Source: Alteromonas salexigens (GTDB taxonomy: Bacteria > Pseudomonadota > Gammaproteobacteria > Enterobacterales > Alteromonadaceae). Taken from it: a stretch of 64,000 bases of DNA. The position numbers and the translations under genes are program-made. The notes beneath the pieces were generated by a model. That model was not told where the DNA came from. It made no database searches and saw nothing but the letters and a program-made list of their open reading frames with translations. How positions within the stretch are numbered: the first letter of the stretch is position 1; each line of letters begins with the position of its first letter. The stretch covers positions 307,315 through 371,314 of the forward strand of contig NZ_JAOTJC010000008.1 of assembly GCF_025628895.1 (NCBI RefSeq), read 5' to 3'. Positions 46,279 through 55,697 of the stretch are shown here, in pieces.

Positions 46279-46649
46279 TGGACACCCACATACAATCAAG
46301 TTTGTTCATCGTGCGCAATTCCACTCATGGACACCCACCCCCGTGAATTCTGGACACCCACTGTTTTAGTAACAACCAAAAGGTCCAAATTGAAGTTAAT
46401 TGCACAGTCACTCAGCGTTTACTGCACCACTTTCGCAGGTAAACGCGTAGTGTGGGAACTACTGACGGTAAGTTTCATCAGGTGATTGAATAAAAAAGTG
46501 GACAGTCACACTTTTGCAAACGCCCCAAGGAAACCCGTTGAGTAACCAATGTATAGTTGGATAACTTCATAGAAAGCACATGAAAGAGGGTGGGTGGCCA
46601 TGAACATTGACCGGGCAGACGTGCAGTGTGAAAGTTGTGTGGGTGTCCA
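46279..46649. repeat. REP-like array B: four forward then two reverse motif copies
   Basis: TGGACACCCAC is present exactly at 46279, 46328 and 46351, with a variant TGGACAGTCAC at 46499. The reverse form occurs at 46590 (GTGGGTGGCCA) and exactly at 46639 (GTGGGTGTCCA). The copy at 46499 is framed by AAAAGTG and CACTTTT, a 7-bp palindrome, and shares flanks with the first copy of array A. No gene is supported up to 46854. Confidence 0.8.
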
Positions 46650-46854
46650 TTCTTTTTTAGGTGTAGGGGTTAATTTGCACTGTGCGGCACATATTTGGAC
46701 CTACTTCATGGTAGAGCTGACGCAGGTGCTTTAAACTAGCTGGTTCAGTAGCCTTCGCAGGATAATGAGGGCTTATCAGAAATGGTGGGTTCAATGCATA
46801 GCCTCATGGTTGACGGCGCAATTGCACAGCTCCCGGTTAACCGCAACAAAGTGA

Positions 46855-48237
46855 GTGATAGTGAGCAAATCGCAGTCTTCTGATCGCAATTCCAACCTTA
46901 CTGAGGGTGACATAAGCCAAACACTTCGACGCATGACCATACCCATGATTTTGGGCATGATCATGATGATGAGCTTCGGACTTATCGATACGTTTTTTGT
47001 CAGTCTGTTAGGGACCGACCAGCTGGCCGCAATCAGTTTTACTTTTCCGGTAACCTTCACTGTCATAAGTCTGAATATAGGGCTTGGGATAGGCACTTCG
47101 GCAATTATTGGTAAATTGCGTGGTGCGGGCGAAATGACGCAATCAAAGCAGCACGCCACAGGGGCACTTATTTTGTCCTTTTTATTAGTGGGACTGCTTG
47201 CCTTATTGGGCTTTTTCGGCATCGACATTATTTTCCGGGCACTTAATGCCACCGACAACCTGATGCCCTATATCCATGATTATATGGGGATATGGTATCT
47301 ATCGAGTATATTTCTGGCTCTCCCAATGGTGGGTAACAGTGTACTTCGCGCCTGTGGTGACACTCGTACCCCCAGTATTATCATGGCGGCCGGGGGGGGA
47401 CTGAATGCGTTGCTCGATCCTCTTTTAATCTTCGGCTGGGGCCCGGTACCGGCGATGGGTATACAAGGCGCGGCACTGGCCACGTTTATCGCATGGCTGG
47501 TGGGGGCAAGCTGGATCCTTTATTTGCTGGCTGTGCGCAGAAAACTCATCCTGCCGCGTTTTTTAACCTTAGCTGAGATGCGGGAAAGCAGCCGGGATAT
47601 TCTCAGGATTGGGTTACCTGCCGCTGGGGCCAATATGCTCACGCCTGTTGCTGGCGGCGTCATGACCGCGGTAGTAGCAAGCTATGGTGCAGAGGCCGTT
47701 GCAGCATGGGGAGTAGGAAACCGCTTGGAATCTATCGCCAGCATTGTGATCCTGGCCTTATCAATGACACTGCCCCCGTTCATTAGCCAGAACGTGGGCG
47801 CAGGGAATATTAATCGTGTTCACGAAGCATATAGCCGTACGTTAAAGTTTATTCTGATATGGCAACTGGCCGTCTTTGTGGTGATGTGGCTGTTATCAAC
47901 CTGGATAGCCGCAGCTTTCGCTAAGGAACAGGCGGTAGCAGAACTGATTGCATTATTTTTAGTGATCGTGCCGCTGGGTTATGGAATGCAGGGGATCATT
48001 ATTCTCACCAACTCATCACTTAATGCAATGCACCGGCCGATGTCTGCGTTAACCCTCAGTGTCATCCGCCTGTTTGTTTTTTACGTACCAGTGAGCGTGG
48101 CAGGAAGTTGGCTGTTCGGGCTGAAAGGCCTGTTTTGGGGCACAGTAGTGGCCAACCTGGCCATGGCGGCCGTGTCATATCTGATTTTTACCCGTGCGAT
48201 AAGCGCACAATATAACGAGGGATCAACAACAGCATGA
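46855..48237 (+). CDS. MATE family multidrug/solute efflux transporter
   Basis: The 460-residue protein has about 12 membrane-spanning segments and MATE-type repeats, with I-P-M-I-L-G-M near the start, [14 protein letters not shown] near residue 38 and P-A-A-G-A-N-M-L near 265. It would export cationic compounds using a sodium or proton gradient. GTG 46855 or GTG 46861 is the start; neither has a strong ribosome binding site. Its last codons overlap the start of uvrB by four bases (ATGA), so uvrB translation may be coupled to it. Confidence 0.88.
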   Translation: MIVSKSQSSDRNSNLTEGDISQTLRRMTIPMILGMIMMMSFGLIDTFFVSLLGTDQLAAISFTFPVTFTVISLNIGLGIGTSAIIGKLRGAGEMTQSKQHATGALILSFLLVGLLALLGFFGIDIIFRALNATDNLMPYIHDYMGIWYLSSIFLALPMVGNSVLRACGDTRTPSIIMAAGGGLNALLDPLLIFGWGPVPAMGIQGAALATFIAWLVGASWILYLLAVRRKLILPRFLTLAEMRESSRDILRIGLPAAGANMLTPVAGGVMTAVVASYGAEAVAAWGVGNRLESIASIVILALSMTLPPFISQNVGAGNINRVHEAYSRTLKFILIWQLAVFVVMWLLSTWIAAAFAKEQAVAELIALFLVIVPLGYGMQGIIILTNSSLNAMHRPMSALTLSVIRLFVFYVPVSVAGSWLFGLKGLFWGTVVANLAMAAVSYLIFTRAISAQYNEGSTTA

Positions 48238-50249
48238 GTAAAGGTTTCGAACTGGTTTCACACTATCAACCTGCGGGCGATCAACCCAAAGCCATTGAGT
48301 CGTTGGTGGACGGCCTCGAAAGCGGCCTGGCGACTCAGACATTGTTGGGTGTAACCGGATCGGGGAAAACCTTTACGATGGCCAACGTAATTAAGCAGGT
48401 TCAGCGACCTACGCTTATTCTTGCACACAATAAAACGCTGGCTGCGCAATTGTATGGAGAGATGAAAGATTTCTTTCCTAACAATGCGGTGGAGTATTTC
48501 GTTTCTTATTATGACTATTACCAGCCTGAAGCGTACGTGCCAACCACTGACACTTTCATAGAAAAAGACGCCTCAATCAATGATCACATCGAACAAATGC
48601 GCCTGTCAGCCACGAAAGCGCTGATGGAAAGGCGAGATGTTGTCATTGTAGCGAGTGTGTCCGCTATATACGGATTGGGCGATCCTGAGTCCTATATGAA
48701 AATGCTATTGCATCTGCGTCAGGGCGACACGATGGATCAGCGGGACATTCTGCGTCGACTGGCTGAGTTACAGTACAAACGTAATGACCTGGCGTTTGAA
48801 CGGGGTACCTTCCGAGTGCGTGGCGACGTCATTGATATCTTCCCGGCTGATTCAGAAAAGCAAGCGGTGCGGGTAGAGTTGTTCGACGACGAAATTGATA
48901 AAATCAGTCTGTTCGATCCGCTGACCGGTGCGGTGGATAAATCCGTCGTACGCACAACCGTCTTTCCAAAGACCCACTATGTCACCCCCCGCGAAAAAAT
49001 TCTGAACGCTATAGAGCGTATTAAAGAAGAGCTAAAGGAGCGCAAAGATCAGCTCCAGGCTGTAAATAAACTGCTGGAAGACCAGCGTATTACCCAACGA
49101 ACTCAATATGATATCGAGATGATGCTGGAGCTTGGGTATTGCTCAGGCATCGAAAACTATTCCCGCTACCTGTCCGGTCGCGCCCCGGGCGAGCCACCAC
49201 CAACTCTGCTGGATTATTTTCCAGCTGACGGGCTGATGTTTATTGATGAGTCACATGTGACTGTCTCGCAGGTAGGCGCCATGTATAAAGGCGACCGTTC
49301 ACGCAAAGAAACGTTGGTTGAATATGGTTTCAGGTTGCCCTCCGCGCTGGATAACCGCCCGCTCAAGTTCGAAGAGTTCGAGCAGATTTGCCCCCAGACA
49401 GTGTATGTCTCTGCGACGCCGGGCGCCTATGAACTGGAAAAATGTGGTGGTGATATCGTGGAGCAGGTAGTACGGCCTACTGGTTTACTCGATCCGGTAA
49501 TCGAAATCCGTCCGGTAGCGACGCAGGTGGATGACGTGTTATCGGAGATCCAGAAGCGTGTAGAGCTTGACGAACGGGTATTAATAACCACGCTGACCAA
49601 ACGTATGGCTGAGGATCTAAGTGAATATTTGAATGAACATGGCGTGAAAGTGCGCTACCTTCATTCCGATATCGATACAGTGGAACGTATTGAAATTATT
49701 AGGGATTTGCGACTGGGTAAATTTGACGTTCTGGTTGGCATTAACTTATTGCGGGAAGGGCTGGATATGCCCGAGGTATCGCTGGTGGCAATCTTAGATG
49801 CGGACAAAGAAGGGTTCTTACGGGCGGAACGCTCACTGATCCAAACGATAGGCCGCGCTGCACGACATGTGAACGGGCGTGCGATCATGTACGGAGACGT
49901 TGTGACCAAGTCGATGCAAAAAGCTATCGATGAGACAGATCGCCGTCGTGCGAAACAGATTGAGCACAATAAGGCCAATAACCTCACACCGCAGCGTTTG
50001 AATAAACCTATCACTGATATTATGGATGTCGGTGACTCTGCTCACCCAGCCTCCGGTAAGGTGCGCATGCGGAAGGTGGCAGAGAAGAAAAAACAGCAAC
50101 AAACTGCCAGCGCCACAGACCTTATGGAACGAATCACTACTCTGGAAAAACAGATGTTTGAACATGCGCGAGAGCTTGATTTCGAAAAAGCAGCATCACT
50201 GCGAGACGATATTGAGGAGCTGCGTAAGCAGGTAGTGGCACTGTCATGA
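48234..50249 (+). CDS. uvrB: Excinuclease ABC subunit B
   Basis: UvrB verifies damage and works with UvrA and UvrC in nucleotide excision repair. The 671-residue protein is complete: Walker [11 protein letters not shown] at 39-48, the beta-hairpin [12 protein letters not shown] near 92, D-E-S-H-V near 338, Q-T-I-G-R-A-A-R near 538 and a C-terminal UVR domain ([18 protein letters not shown]). It overlaps the MATE gene by 4 bases. I see no LexA box immediately upstream. Confidence 0.97.
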   Translation: MSKGFELVSHYQPAGDQPKAIESLVDGLESGLATQTLLGVTGSGKTFTMANVIKQVQRPTLILAHNKTLAAQLYGEMKDFFPNNAVEYFVSYYDYYQPEAYVPTTDTFIEKDASINDHIEQMRLSATKALMERRDVVIVASVSAIYGLGDPESYMKMLLHLRQGDTMDQRDILRRLAELQYKRNDLAFERGTFRVRGDVIDIFPADSEKQAVRVELFDDEIDKISLFDPLTGAVDKSVVRTTVFPKTHYVTPREKILNAIERIKEELKERKDQLQAVNKLLEDQRITQRTQYDIEMMLELGYCSGIENYSRYLSGRAPGEPPPTLLDYFPADGLMFIDESHVTVSQVGAMYKGDRSRKETLVEYGFRLPSALDNRPLKFEEFEQICPQTVYVSATPGAYELEKCGGDIVEQVVRPTGLLDPVIEIRPVATQVDDVLSEIQKRVELDERVLITTLTKRMAEDLSEYLNEHGVKVRYLHSDIDTVERIEIIRDLRLGKFDVLVGINLLREGLDMPEVSLVAILDADKEGFLRAERSLIQTIGRAARHVNGRAIMYGDVVTKSMQKAIDETDRRRAKQIEHNKANNLTPQRLNKPITDIMDVGDSAHPASGKVRMRKVAEKKKQQQTASATDLMERITTLEKQMFEHARELDFEKAASLRDDIEELRKQVVALS

Positions 50250-50277
50250 TGTGCCATCAGTAATTCAGCAGTAACTC

Positions 50278-50478
50278 AGGACACCCACCTTTTTCAGCTG
50301 TAGTTTACGGCCGGGATACTCACCGGCCGTACACTACATTCTATGAATCTCCCACAGCGCGGCAGCATGAGTTAAAACCGAGACACCCACCTGCGATATA
50401 CAGTCATTCACCCTCGCATGTGTATAGGCATGGTAGCGACCGAAAGGCAGTACGCGTGATAAAAGTTGTGACTGTCCT
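50278..50478. repeat. REP-like motifs upstream of the RAYT gene
   Basis: Two forward copies lie at 50278-50288 (AGGACACCCAC) and 50381-50390 (AGACACCCAC, partial). One reverse variant lies at 50468-50478 (GTGACTGTCCT). They occupy the 298-base gap between uvrB and the transposase-like gene. No other gene is supported there. Confidence 0.7.
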
Positions 50479-50547
50479 ACCTTTGATTACCTTACTTAGT
50501 ACAGCTGACGTGCAGTCCTTTCGGGCGCAAAATCTAATTTTATTTCG

Positions 50548-51510
50548 ATGAAGTTCGTTATGCCCAGACCCAGAAAGAGCCTGATAGATTTATCTGCCAC
50601 ACCTTATTATCACTGCATATCCAGGTGCGTGCGCCGGGCATTTTTGTGTGGGCAGGACACCATTACAGGCAAAAGCTATGAACACCGCAGGAAGTGGGTA
50701 GAAGACAGGCTCTTATTTTTGGCCCGGGTGTTTGCCATCGATGTGTGTGCTTATGCGGTCATGAGCAACCATACCCATGTGGTTCTTCATGTGAACACTC
50801 GGCACGCAGAAAGTTGGACAGAGACAGAGGTTTTGCGCCGCTGGCACAAGCTGCATAAAGGGTTACCTTGCTGCCACAATTTTATAGACAACAGATTGCG
50901 ACAATCATTATCGGAAGCAGAGCAGCAAACGGTAAAAAGCTGCATCGCCATATACCGGTCTCGCTTACAATGCATCAGCTGGTTTATGCGGTTGTTAAAT
51001 GAGCCTATCGCCCGACAAGCGAACCAGGAGGATGAGTGTACGGGGCGATTTTGGGAGGGCCGCTTTAAATCACAGGCCCTGCTTGACGAATCCGCTCTGG
51101 CTGCCTGTATGGCATATGTGGACCTGAATCCTGTTAGAGCCGGCATCGCCTCATCGATAAAAACGTCATCGCATACCAGCTTGCGTCTTCGTATGGCAAA
51201 TGATCCTCTCCAAGGAAAGGTATTGCCACTTATGCAGTTCTTTGAACACACCAAACCCTCTGTCAGAACAACTTTGCCGTTTGCATTCGAGGAATATCTG
51301 GCTCTGGTTGAACAATCACTTCCCCAGCAACCTTCGATAGCGTCGGGTGCTAGGCGCTTTGCGGAGGTAAACTTACTGGATCGTCTTGGAGTCTCTACTG
51401 AGCTTTGGTGCGCGTGGCTCACTGCTATAGAGACCCATTTTGGTACAGCAGTGAGTCGTACCATTGCATTTAGACGTTTAACGACCGGTGAGCTTCGACG
51501 CACAGGCTAG
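50548..51510 (+). CDS. REP-associated tyrosine transposase-like protein (RAYT, Y1/HUH type)
   Basis: The 320-residue protein starts M-P-R-P-R-K-S (ATG 50548, or 50560 inside) followed by Y-Y-H-C-I-S-R-C. The HUH motif is in V-M-S-N-H-T-H-V-V-L-H-V near residue 75, with G-R-F-W-E-G-R-F-K-S and Y-V-D-L-N-P-V-R-A-G near 190. These are signatures of IS200-like Y1 transposases of the RAYT group, which nick single-stranded DNA at REP sequences. It is about twice as long as E. coli RAYT, with a C-terminal extension of about 110 residues. It is single copy here with no terminal repeats or partner gene. It sits among REP-like motifs on both sides. Confidence 0.88.
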   Translation: MKFVMPRPRKSLIDLSATPYYHCISRCVRRAFLCGQDTITGKSYEHRRKWVEDRLLFLARVFAIDVCAYAVMSNHTHVVLHVNTRHAESWTETEVLRRWHKLHKGLPCCHNFIDNRLRQSLSEAEQQTVKSCIAIYRSRLQCISWFMRLLNEPIARQANQEDECTGRFWEGRFKSQALLDESALAACMAYVDLNPVRAGIASSIKTSSHTSLRLRMANDPLQGKVLPLMQFFEHTKPSVRTTLPFAFEEYLALVEQSLPQQPSIASGARRFAEVNLLDRLGVSTELWCAWLTAIETHFGTAVSRTIAFRRLTTGELRRTG

Positions 51511-51600
51511 ACTCAGCACCTGCCGCAGATGTATCCAAACACTACGTAGTATGGCAGGTGCATCACGTTCGGTATAGTAAGTGATAACCCAAAAGCTGAG

Positions 51601-51611
51601 TGGCCACCCAC
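51601..51611 (+). repeat. REP-like motif downstream of the RAYT gene
   Basis: TGGCCACCCAC, a one-base variant of the forward motif, lies 91 bases past the transposase stop and is followed by TTCTTCAGTTGTG. This resembles the TTTTTCAGCTGTA after the copy at 50278. The gene is therefore flanked by related copies. Confidence 0.55.
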
Positions 51612-51723
51612 TTCTTCAGTTGTGACACGCGTATAATCTTGAAATTTGTGATTGTAATCGCAAACACAGTTGCCTATTATGCTAGCTTGAGTATCCATAA
51701 CTATACCTATAACTGGTGCCTCC

Positions 51724-52650
51724 ATGTTGAACCGACTGCAAGAATCCGATATCAAATTACTTCGCGTATTTTACGCGGTGGCAAGTTGCAATGGCTTCAC
51801 GGCTGCTGAACCTGTATTACGGATGCAACGGCCAAATATCAGTGCGGCGATTAAGAAACTCGAAGAGCGCTTGGATCTGGTGCTATGTCACCGGGGCAGG
51901 GGTGGCTTCCAGATGACAAAAGAAGGTGAAGTGGTTTTCCAGGAAACTAAGCGCATCTTCAACGCCTTTGATAACTTCGTTTTCAACCTCAAGTCTCTCC
52001 ACGACGATTACTCCGGACATATCACGTTAGTGATGATGGCGGGGTTGCCATTATCTGTTCATCTGGCCGTGAGTAAAGCGGTGAAGAGTACGATGAAAAA
52101 GTTTGACGATATCCATGTAAATATACAGACCCGACTGTATAACGAAGTGGAGCACGTGGCACTTTCGGGAGAATGTCACCTGGTAGTGTCCACCTACGAT
52201 ATGGTGAAGCCCGAATCTGTAACGTTTCATCCTATCGGTATTGAGTGTGAGGGGCGCTTATACTGTGCGCCTTCCCATCCACTGGCCAAATACCGCGACA
52301 CCGATCTGCCTGCAGAGGTCAAAATAGAAGATTACCCGGCTATTGGTATATCGGGACTGTCGTCAGCCAATTACATTGAAGGTGATCGTCGACTGGCTAT
52401 TCAAACGTTTTCAGACTCTTACGATGCAGCAATGTCCGCGATGATGACCGGTGAGTATGTAGCTTTGTTGCCGGACTACATGGCCAAAGAGCAAGGTGCA
52501 AGCCTGGGCTTGGTGCCTATTGCGCAGGGAAGTTTGTTTACGTTTCAGCATGAACTGTTTGTCATGAACGGTAAAAACACGCGCCTCAACCCCGTACTTC
52601 GGCATTGCATTAAAGAATTATCCTACTTCATTTCAGAAAGCCAAAAGTAA
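51724..52650 (+). CDS. LysR family transcriptional regulator
   Basis: The 308-residue protein has an N-terminal winged helix (residues 8-65; F-Y-A-V-A-S-C-N-G-F-T-A-A-E-P-V-L and P-N-I-S-A-A-I-K-K-L-E-E-R-L) and a C-terminal substrate-binding domain. It is a single-domain LTTR of usual length. Its target is not clear, since no divergent operon is adjacent. It is bordered on both sides by REP-like motifs and sits between the transposase-like gene and queC. Confidence 0.9.
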   Translation: MLNRLQESDIKLLRVFYAVASCNGFTAAEPVLRMQRPNISAAIKKLEERLDLVLCHRGRGGFQMTKEGEVVFQETKRIFNAFDNFVFNLKSLHDDYSGHITLVMMAGLPLSVHLAVSKAVKSTMKKFDDIHVNIQTRLYNEVEHVALSGECHLVVSTYDMVKPESVTFHPIGIECEGRLYCAPSHPLAKYRDTDLPAEVKIEDYPAIGISGLSSANYIEGDRRLAIQTFSDSYDAAMSAMMTGEYVALLPDYMAKEQGASLGLVPIAQGSLFTFQHELFVMNGKNTRLNPVLRHCIKELSYFISESQK

Positions 52651-52794
52651 CTAACAATATGCATTGTGAGAGCACGACCCGGCGTCGCGCTCTCACATAT
52701 AGCGCACAGTGTTACCTTAGTTCCACAGGATACTTCTTCCCACTTCATTAAGGCCTAAACCAGCCCGCCAGGCTAACTATCCCTACCAGCAGCT

Positions 52795-52908
52795 GTGACT
52801 GTCCTACTATAAATGACTGTCCATTTCATAGGCGCTAACCAAAGTCGCCGTATAACTGTGGCTGTCCAAATCTAGCTGTGACTGTCCAGTGAGTTGTGTG
52901 AGTGTCCA
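52795..52908 (-). repeat. REP-like array D: five reverse motif copies in tandem
   Basis: Copies start at 52795 (GTGACTGTCCT), 52813 (ATGACTGTCCA), 52858 (GTGGCTGTCCA), 52878 (GTGACTGTCCA) and 52898 (GTGAGTGTCCA). The last three are exactly 20 bases apart. All are in the same orientation. They lie between the LysR gene and convergent queC, with the last copy 26 bases from the end of queC. Confidence 0.75.
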
Positions 52909-52933
52909 CCGCCGGGGAGCGGCGGCGGAGGCA

Positions 52934-53593
52934 TTAACTTTCGTATTCGAGGGGGTCGTTGGCCTGGTTATCGCGAAATGCTTCCAGCCGCTCCTGACAG
53001 GCTCCGCAACTACCGCAGGCCTTCTCTCTGCCGTTGTAGCAGGTCCAGGTCTGGCTGTAATCCAGGCCCATGTTCAGGCCATCGGTAAGTATGGCTGTCT
53101 TACTGTCTTTCAGGTAAGGCGTGACAATTTCTACCGGCGTGTAATTGGCAATGCCACACACGTCGTTCATGCGCTGCACAAACTCCGGGCGGCAATCCGG
53201 GTAAATAGCGTGGTCACCGGAATGGGCGCCGTAATACACCTTCTCTGCCTCCAGGCTAACCGCATAGCCCACCGCCATCGAAAGTAAAATCATGTTGCGG
53301 TTCGGAACCACCGTCTGCTTCATGCTGGGCTCTTCGTAATGGCCTGCTGGTACCTCAATATCTGACGTTAATGCAGACCCGCCAATCAACTGATTAATGG
53401 CAGAAATATCCACCACCTTGTGGGGCACGTTAAGTGATTCACACACCCGGGCGGCATAATCAATTTCTTTCTTATGGCGTTGGCCATAATCGAACGTGAG
53501 CGCATACGGGGCTTTGCCCTCGCGTAACGCGCGGTGCAAAACGGTAAATGAATCCATTCCACCGGAATAGATAACAACAACTTTTTCAGACAT
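52934..53593 (-). CDS. queC: 7-cyano-7-deazaguanine synthase
   Basis: QueC converts 7-carboxy-7-deazaguanine to preQ0 using ATP and ammonia, a step in queuosine synthesis. The 219-residue protein has the PP-loop S10-G-G-M-D-S15 and a zinc-binding C-terminal set Cys185, Cys193, Cys196 and Cys199. It is divergent from queE, its pathway neighbour, with a 60-base shared promoter region. No other queuosine genes (queD, queF) are in the window. Confidence 0.96.
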   Translation of the reverse strand: MSEKVVVIYSGGMDSFTVLHRALREGKAPYALTFDYGQRHKKEIDYAARVCESLNVPHKVVDISAINQLIGGSALTSDIEVPAGHYEEPSMKQTVVPNRNMILLSMAVGYAVSLEAEKVYYGAHSGDHAIYPDCRPEFVQRMNDVCGIANYTPVEIVTPYLKDSKTAILTDGLNMGLDYSQTWTCYNGREKACGSCGACQERLEAFRDNQANDPLEYES

Positions 53594-53653
53594 AGTGAGT
53601 AAAAGTGAGGAAATTATCCCGGAATTTTATGTGATCCTTGGTAAAATCCCAAC

Positions 53654-54361
53654 ATGATATTGCGATTGGATAACCCTGTGAGCCATTTCTCCACCCTAAA
53701 AATCAACGAAATGTTCGAAACCATTCAAGGCGAAGGCGCCCATACCGGCGTGCCTGCGGTGTTCGTCCGCCTGCAGGGCTGCCCGGTAGGATGCCCATGG
53801 TGTGATACCAAGCATACCTGGACGCTGGATGACGCGCTGGTAACCACCGCGGATAATGTGCTTAAAAAAGATGCGGAAAGTGAAACCCATTTCGCAACTG
53901 ATGCAAAGGGGCTACTGGCGCTGTTCGAACAGGAAGGGTACGTGGCAAAACACATTGTCATTACTGGCGGAGAGCCCTGTATGTACGATTTACGCGATCT
54001 GACGACGCGGCTGCACGCACGGGGCTATACTACTCAAATAGAAACCAGTGGCACGTATGAAGTGCTGTGCCACGCCGATACGTGGGTCACCGTATCACCC
54101 AAAGTGGAAATGAAAGGTGGCTACGAGGTGCTGACATCCGCTTTACAGCGTGCCAATGAAATTAAGCATCCGGTGGCGATGGAGAAACACATCGAAGAAC
54201 TCGATACTTTGCTGGCGCGCCTGGATGACATCAGTCAGGTTCAGGTGTGTCTGCAACCTATCAGTCAGCAGGCCAGAGCCACAGCATTGGCGGTGAAGAC
54301 TTGTATCCAGCGAAACTGGCGTCTATCGTTACAGACACACAAGTACATTGGTATTGAATAA
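53654..54361 (+). CDS. queE: 7-carboxy-7-deazaguanine synthase
   Basis: QueE is a radical SAM enzyme that makes 7-carboxy-7-deazaguanine in queuosine synthesis. The 235-residue protein has F-E-T-I-Q-G-E-G near the start and the iron-sulfur motif Cys43-x3-Cys47-x2-Cys50 (C-P-V-G-C-P-W-C). V-I-T-G-G-E-P follows near residue 100. It is divergent from queC. The next gene begins 16 bases after the stop. Confidence 0.95.
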   Translation: MILRLDNPVSHFSTLKINEMFETIQGEGAHTGVPAVFVRLQGCPVGCPWCDTKHTWTLDDALVTTADNVLKKDAESETHFATDAKGLLALFEQEGYVAKHIVITGGEPCMYDLRDLTTRLHARGYTTQIETSGTYEVLCHADTWVTVSPKVEMKGGYEVLTSALQRANEIKHPVAMEKHIEELDTLLARLDDISQVQVCLQPISQQARATALAVKTCIQRNWRLSLQTHKYIGIE

Positions 54362-54377
54362 CCGGTAAGGGATTAAT

Positions 54378-54785
54378 ATGACAGCAGAAGTCCGGGCGTT
54401 TTTCCGCCACATGGCCGATGCACTGCAGCAGGGCGATATCGGGGCTCTGGAAACCATGTTTGGGCGCCCTACGGTATTTGTGACTGACGGCGAAAAAGAA
54501 GCCTGCCTGTCGGCAGGGGCCATTCGTGACAAGCTGTCGGGATTCATTCATATTGCCAGAGAACACCTGGGGCTTAGTTTACACATTGAGCTGATACAGT
54601 TAATGAAGCTGGCCGACGATACCTACTTCGCCCAGCTAAACTGGCAGTGGAAAAATGCCAAGCAGGAGGTGATCAGGCAACGGGTCAGTTCCTTCACGTT
54701 GCATCAACAAGCCGGCGCGTTGAGCGTAGTGGTCTGCGTGGTGGATAAGCCCCAGCTGGTAAACAGCGAGAAGGTGGCTTCCTGA
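54378..54785 (+). CDS. SnoaL/NTF2-like small protein of unknown function
   Basis: The 135-residue protein has a F-F-R-H-M-A-D-A-L-Q-Q-G-D opening and alternating helices and strands of the NTF2-like fold. No catalytic dyad can be assigned. There is no signal peptide, so it is probably cytoplasmic. Its stop overlaps the start of the next gene by one base (TGATG), so they form a coupled pair that may also be co-transcribed with queE. Confidence 0.6.
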   Translation: MTAEVRAFFRHMADALQQGDIGALETMFGRPTVFVTDGEKEACLSAGAIRDKLSGFIHIAREHLGLSLHIELIQLMKLADDTYFAQLNWQWKNAKQEVIRQRVSSFTLHQQAGALSVVVCVVDKPQLVNSEKVAS

Positions 54786-55654
54786 TGCGTCTTACCCTGT
54801 TGTTACTGTTTATACTTATCTGGAGCGGCAGCACGGCGGCTGCGCTGTGGACCATCACCTACCCTCGGCCTTTATCTGAGGCTGACTTGCGGGATGAATA
54901 CCCCCGCGCACTGCTGACTCTGGCACTGGAAAAAACCGGAGTTAAATACGAACTCAAACCCTCGGAGCGTATCTTGTTGCAAGGCAAGGCACTCCGCCAG
55001 TTACGGGAGAACCGCGAAGTCAACGTGGTCTGGAGTATGACGGACAGTCAGCGCGAAAAGGATCTGCTGCCTATTCGTATTCCTATTGCAAAAGGCTTGA
55101 TCGGCTTACGTATATTTTTGATTAACCGGCAGCGCAGTGGTACGTTCCGTTCGGTTGATTCAGCCCGCGAACTGGTAGGGCTGGCGCCTATTCAGGGGGA
55201 GGAGTGGCCCGACACGAAAATCCTGCAGGCCAATGGCTTTAACGTTATTACGGTACCGGACTACCCGGAAGCTATGGAGCTACTGGCCAGCAACCGCGGT
55301 GACTTTTTTCCCCGTTCGGTGATTGAAGTGAATAATGAACTGGAGGAGGCCGGACGTGATCCTGATATAGTTCTGGAGCCGCGACTGGCTATTCACTATC
55401 CCTCGGCAATGTACTTCTTTGTGAACCGGGGTAATCCCACGTTAGCACGGCTGATTGAAACCGGGCTCAGGCGAGCCCTCGATGACGGCTCGTTCGACGC
55501 CCTGTTTATGTCAACTCATGAAGAAATTCTCAACTCGCTGAACCTGCCGCAACGCCAGATTTTCACAATGGAAAACCCACTGATGCCACCGCAGACCCCA
55601 TTGGGTGATTCGAAATTATGGCTGAAAGTAAGCGACCTGAGCGAAAACGAGTGA
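54785..55654 (+). CDS. Exported periplasmic solute-binding-like protein
   Basis: The 289-residue protein has a signal peptide (M-R-L-T-L-L-L-L-F-I then A-A-A). The mature part looks like a type 2 periplasmic binding fold of the amino-acid ABC type, with V-W-S-M-T-D-S-Q-R-E-K near residue 80 and D-D-G-S-F-D-A-L-F near the end. No ABC membrane or ATP subunits are adjacent, so transport is uncertain; such orphan proteins can act in sensing. It overlaps the NTF2-like gene by one base and converges with asnB. Confidence 0.65.
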   Translation: MRLTLLLLFILIWSGSTAAALWTITYPRPLSEADLRDEYPRALLTLALEKTGVKYELKPSERILLQGKALRQLRENREVNVVWSMTDSQREKDLLPIRIPIAKGLIGLRIFLINRQRSGTFRSVDSARELVGLAPIQGEEWPDTKILQANGFNVITVPDYPEAMELLASNRGDFFPRSVIEVNNELEEAGRDPDIVLEPRLAIHYPSAMYFFVNRGNPTLARLIETGLRRALDDGSFDALFMSTHEEILNSLNLPQRQIFTMENPLMPPQTPLGDSKLWLKVSDLSENE

Positions 55655-55668
55655 TAGGCAGGGAAGGG

Positions 55669-55693
55669 CAGCAGCACCGCAGCGCTGCTGCTG
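55669..55693. terminator. GC-rich hairpin between convergent genes
   Basis: CAGCAGCA (55669-55676) pairs with TGCTGCTG (55686-55693). It lies in the 43-base gap between the convergent binding-protein gene and asnB. No T tract is seen on either side, so termination efficiency is unclear. Confidence 0.5.
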
Positions 55694-55697
55694 AGTA

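Noticed and set aside
46246..46485. Reading frame of 79 codons across array B
   Set aside because: It spans the repeat copies, has no ribosome binding site and resembles no family.
50548..51510. Complete insertion sequence (IS200/IS605) around the transposase gene
   Set aside because: No left and right hairpin ends or tnpB were found. The single-copy RAYT layout fits better.
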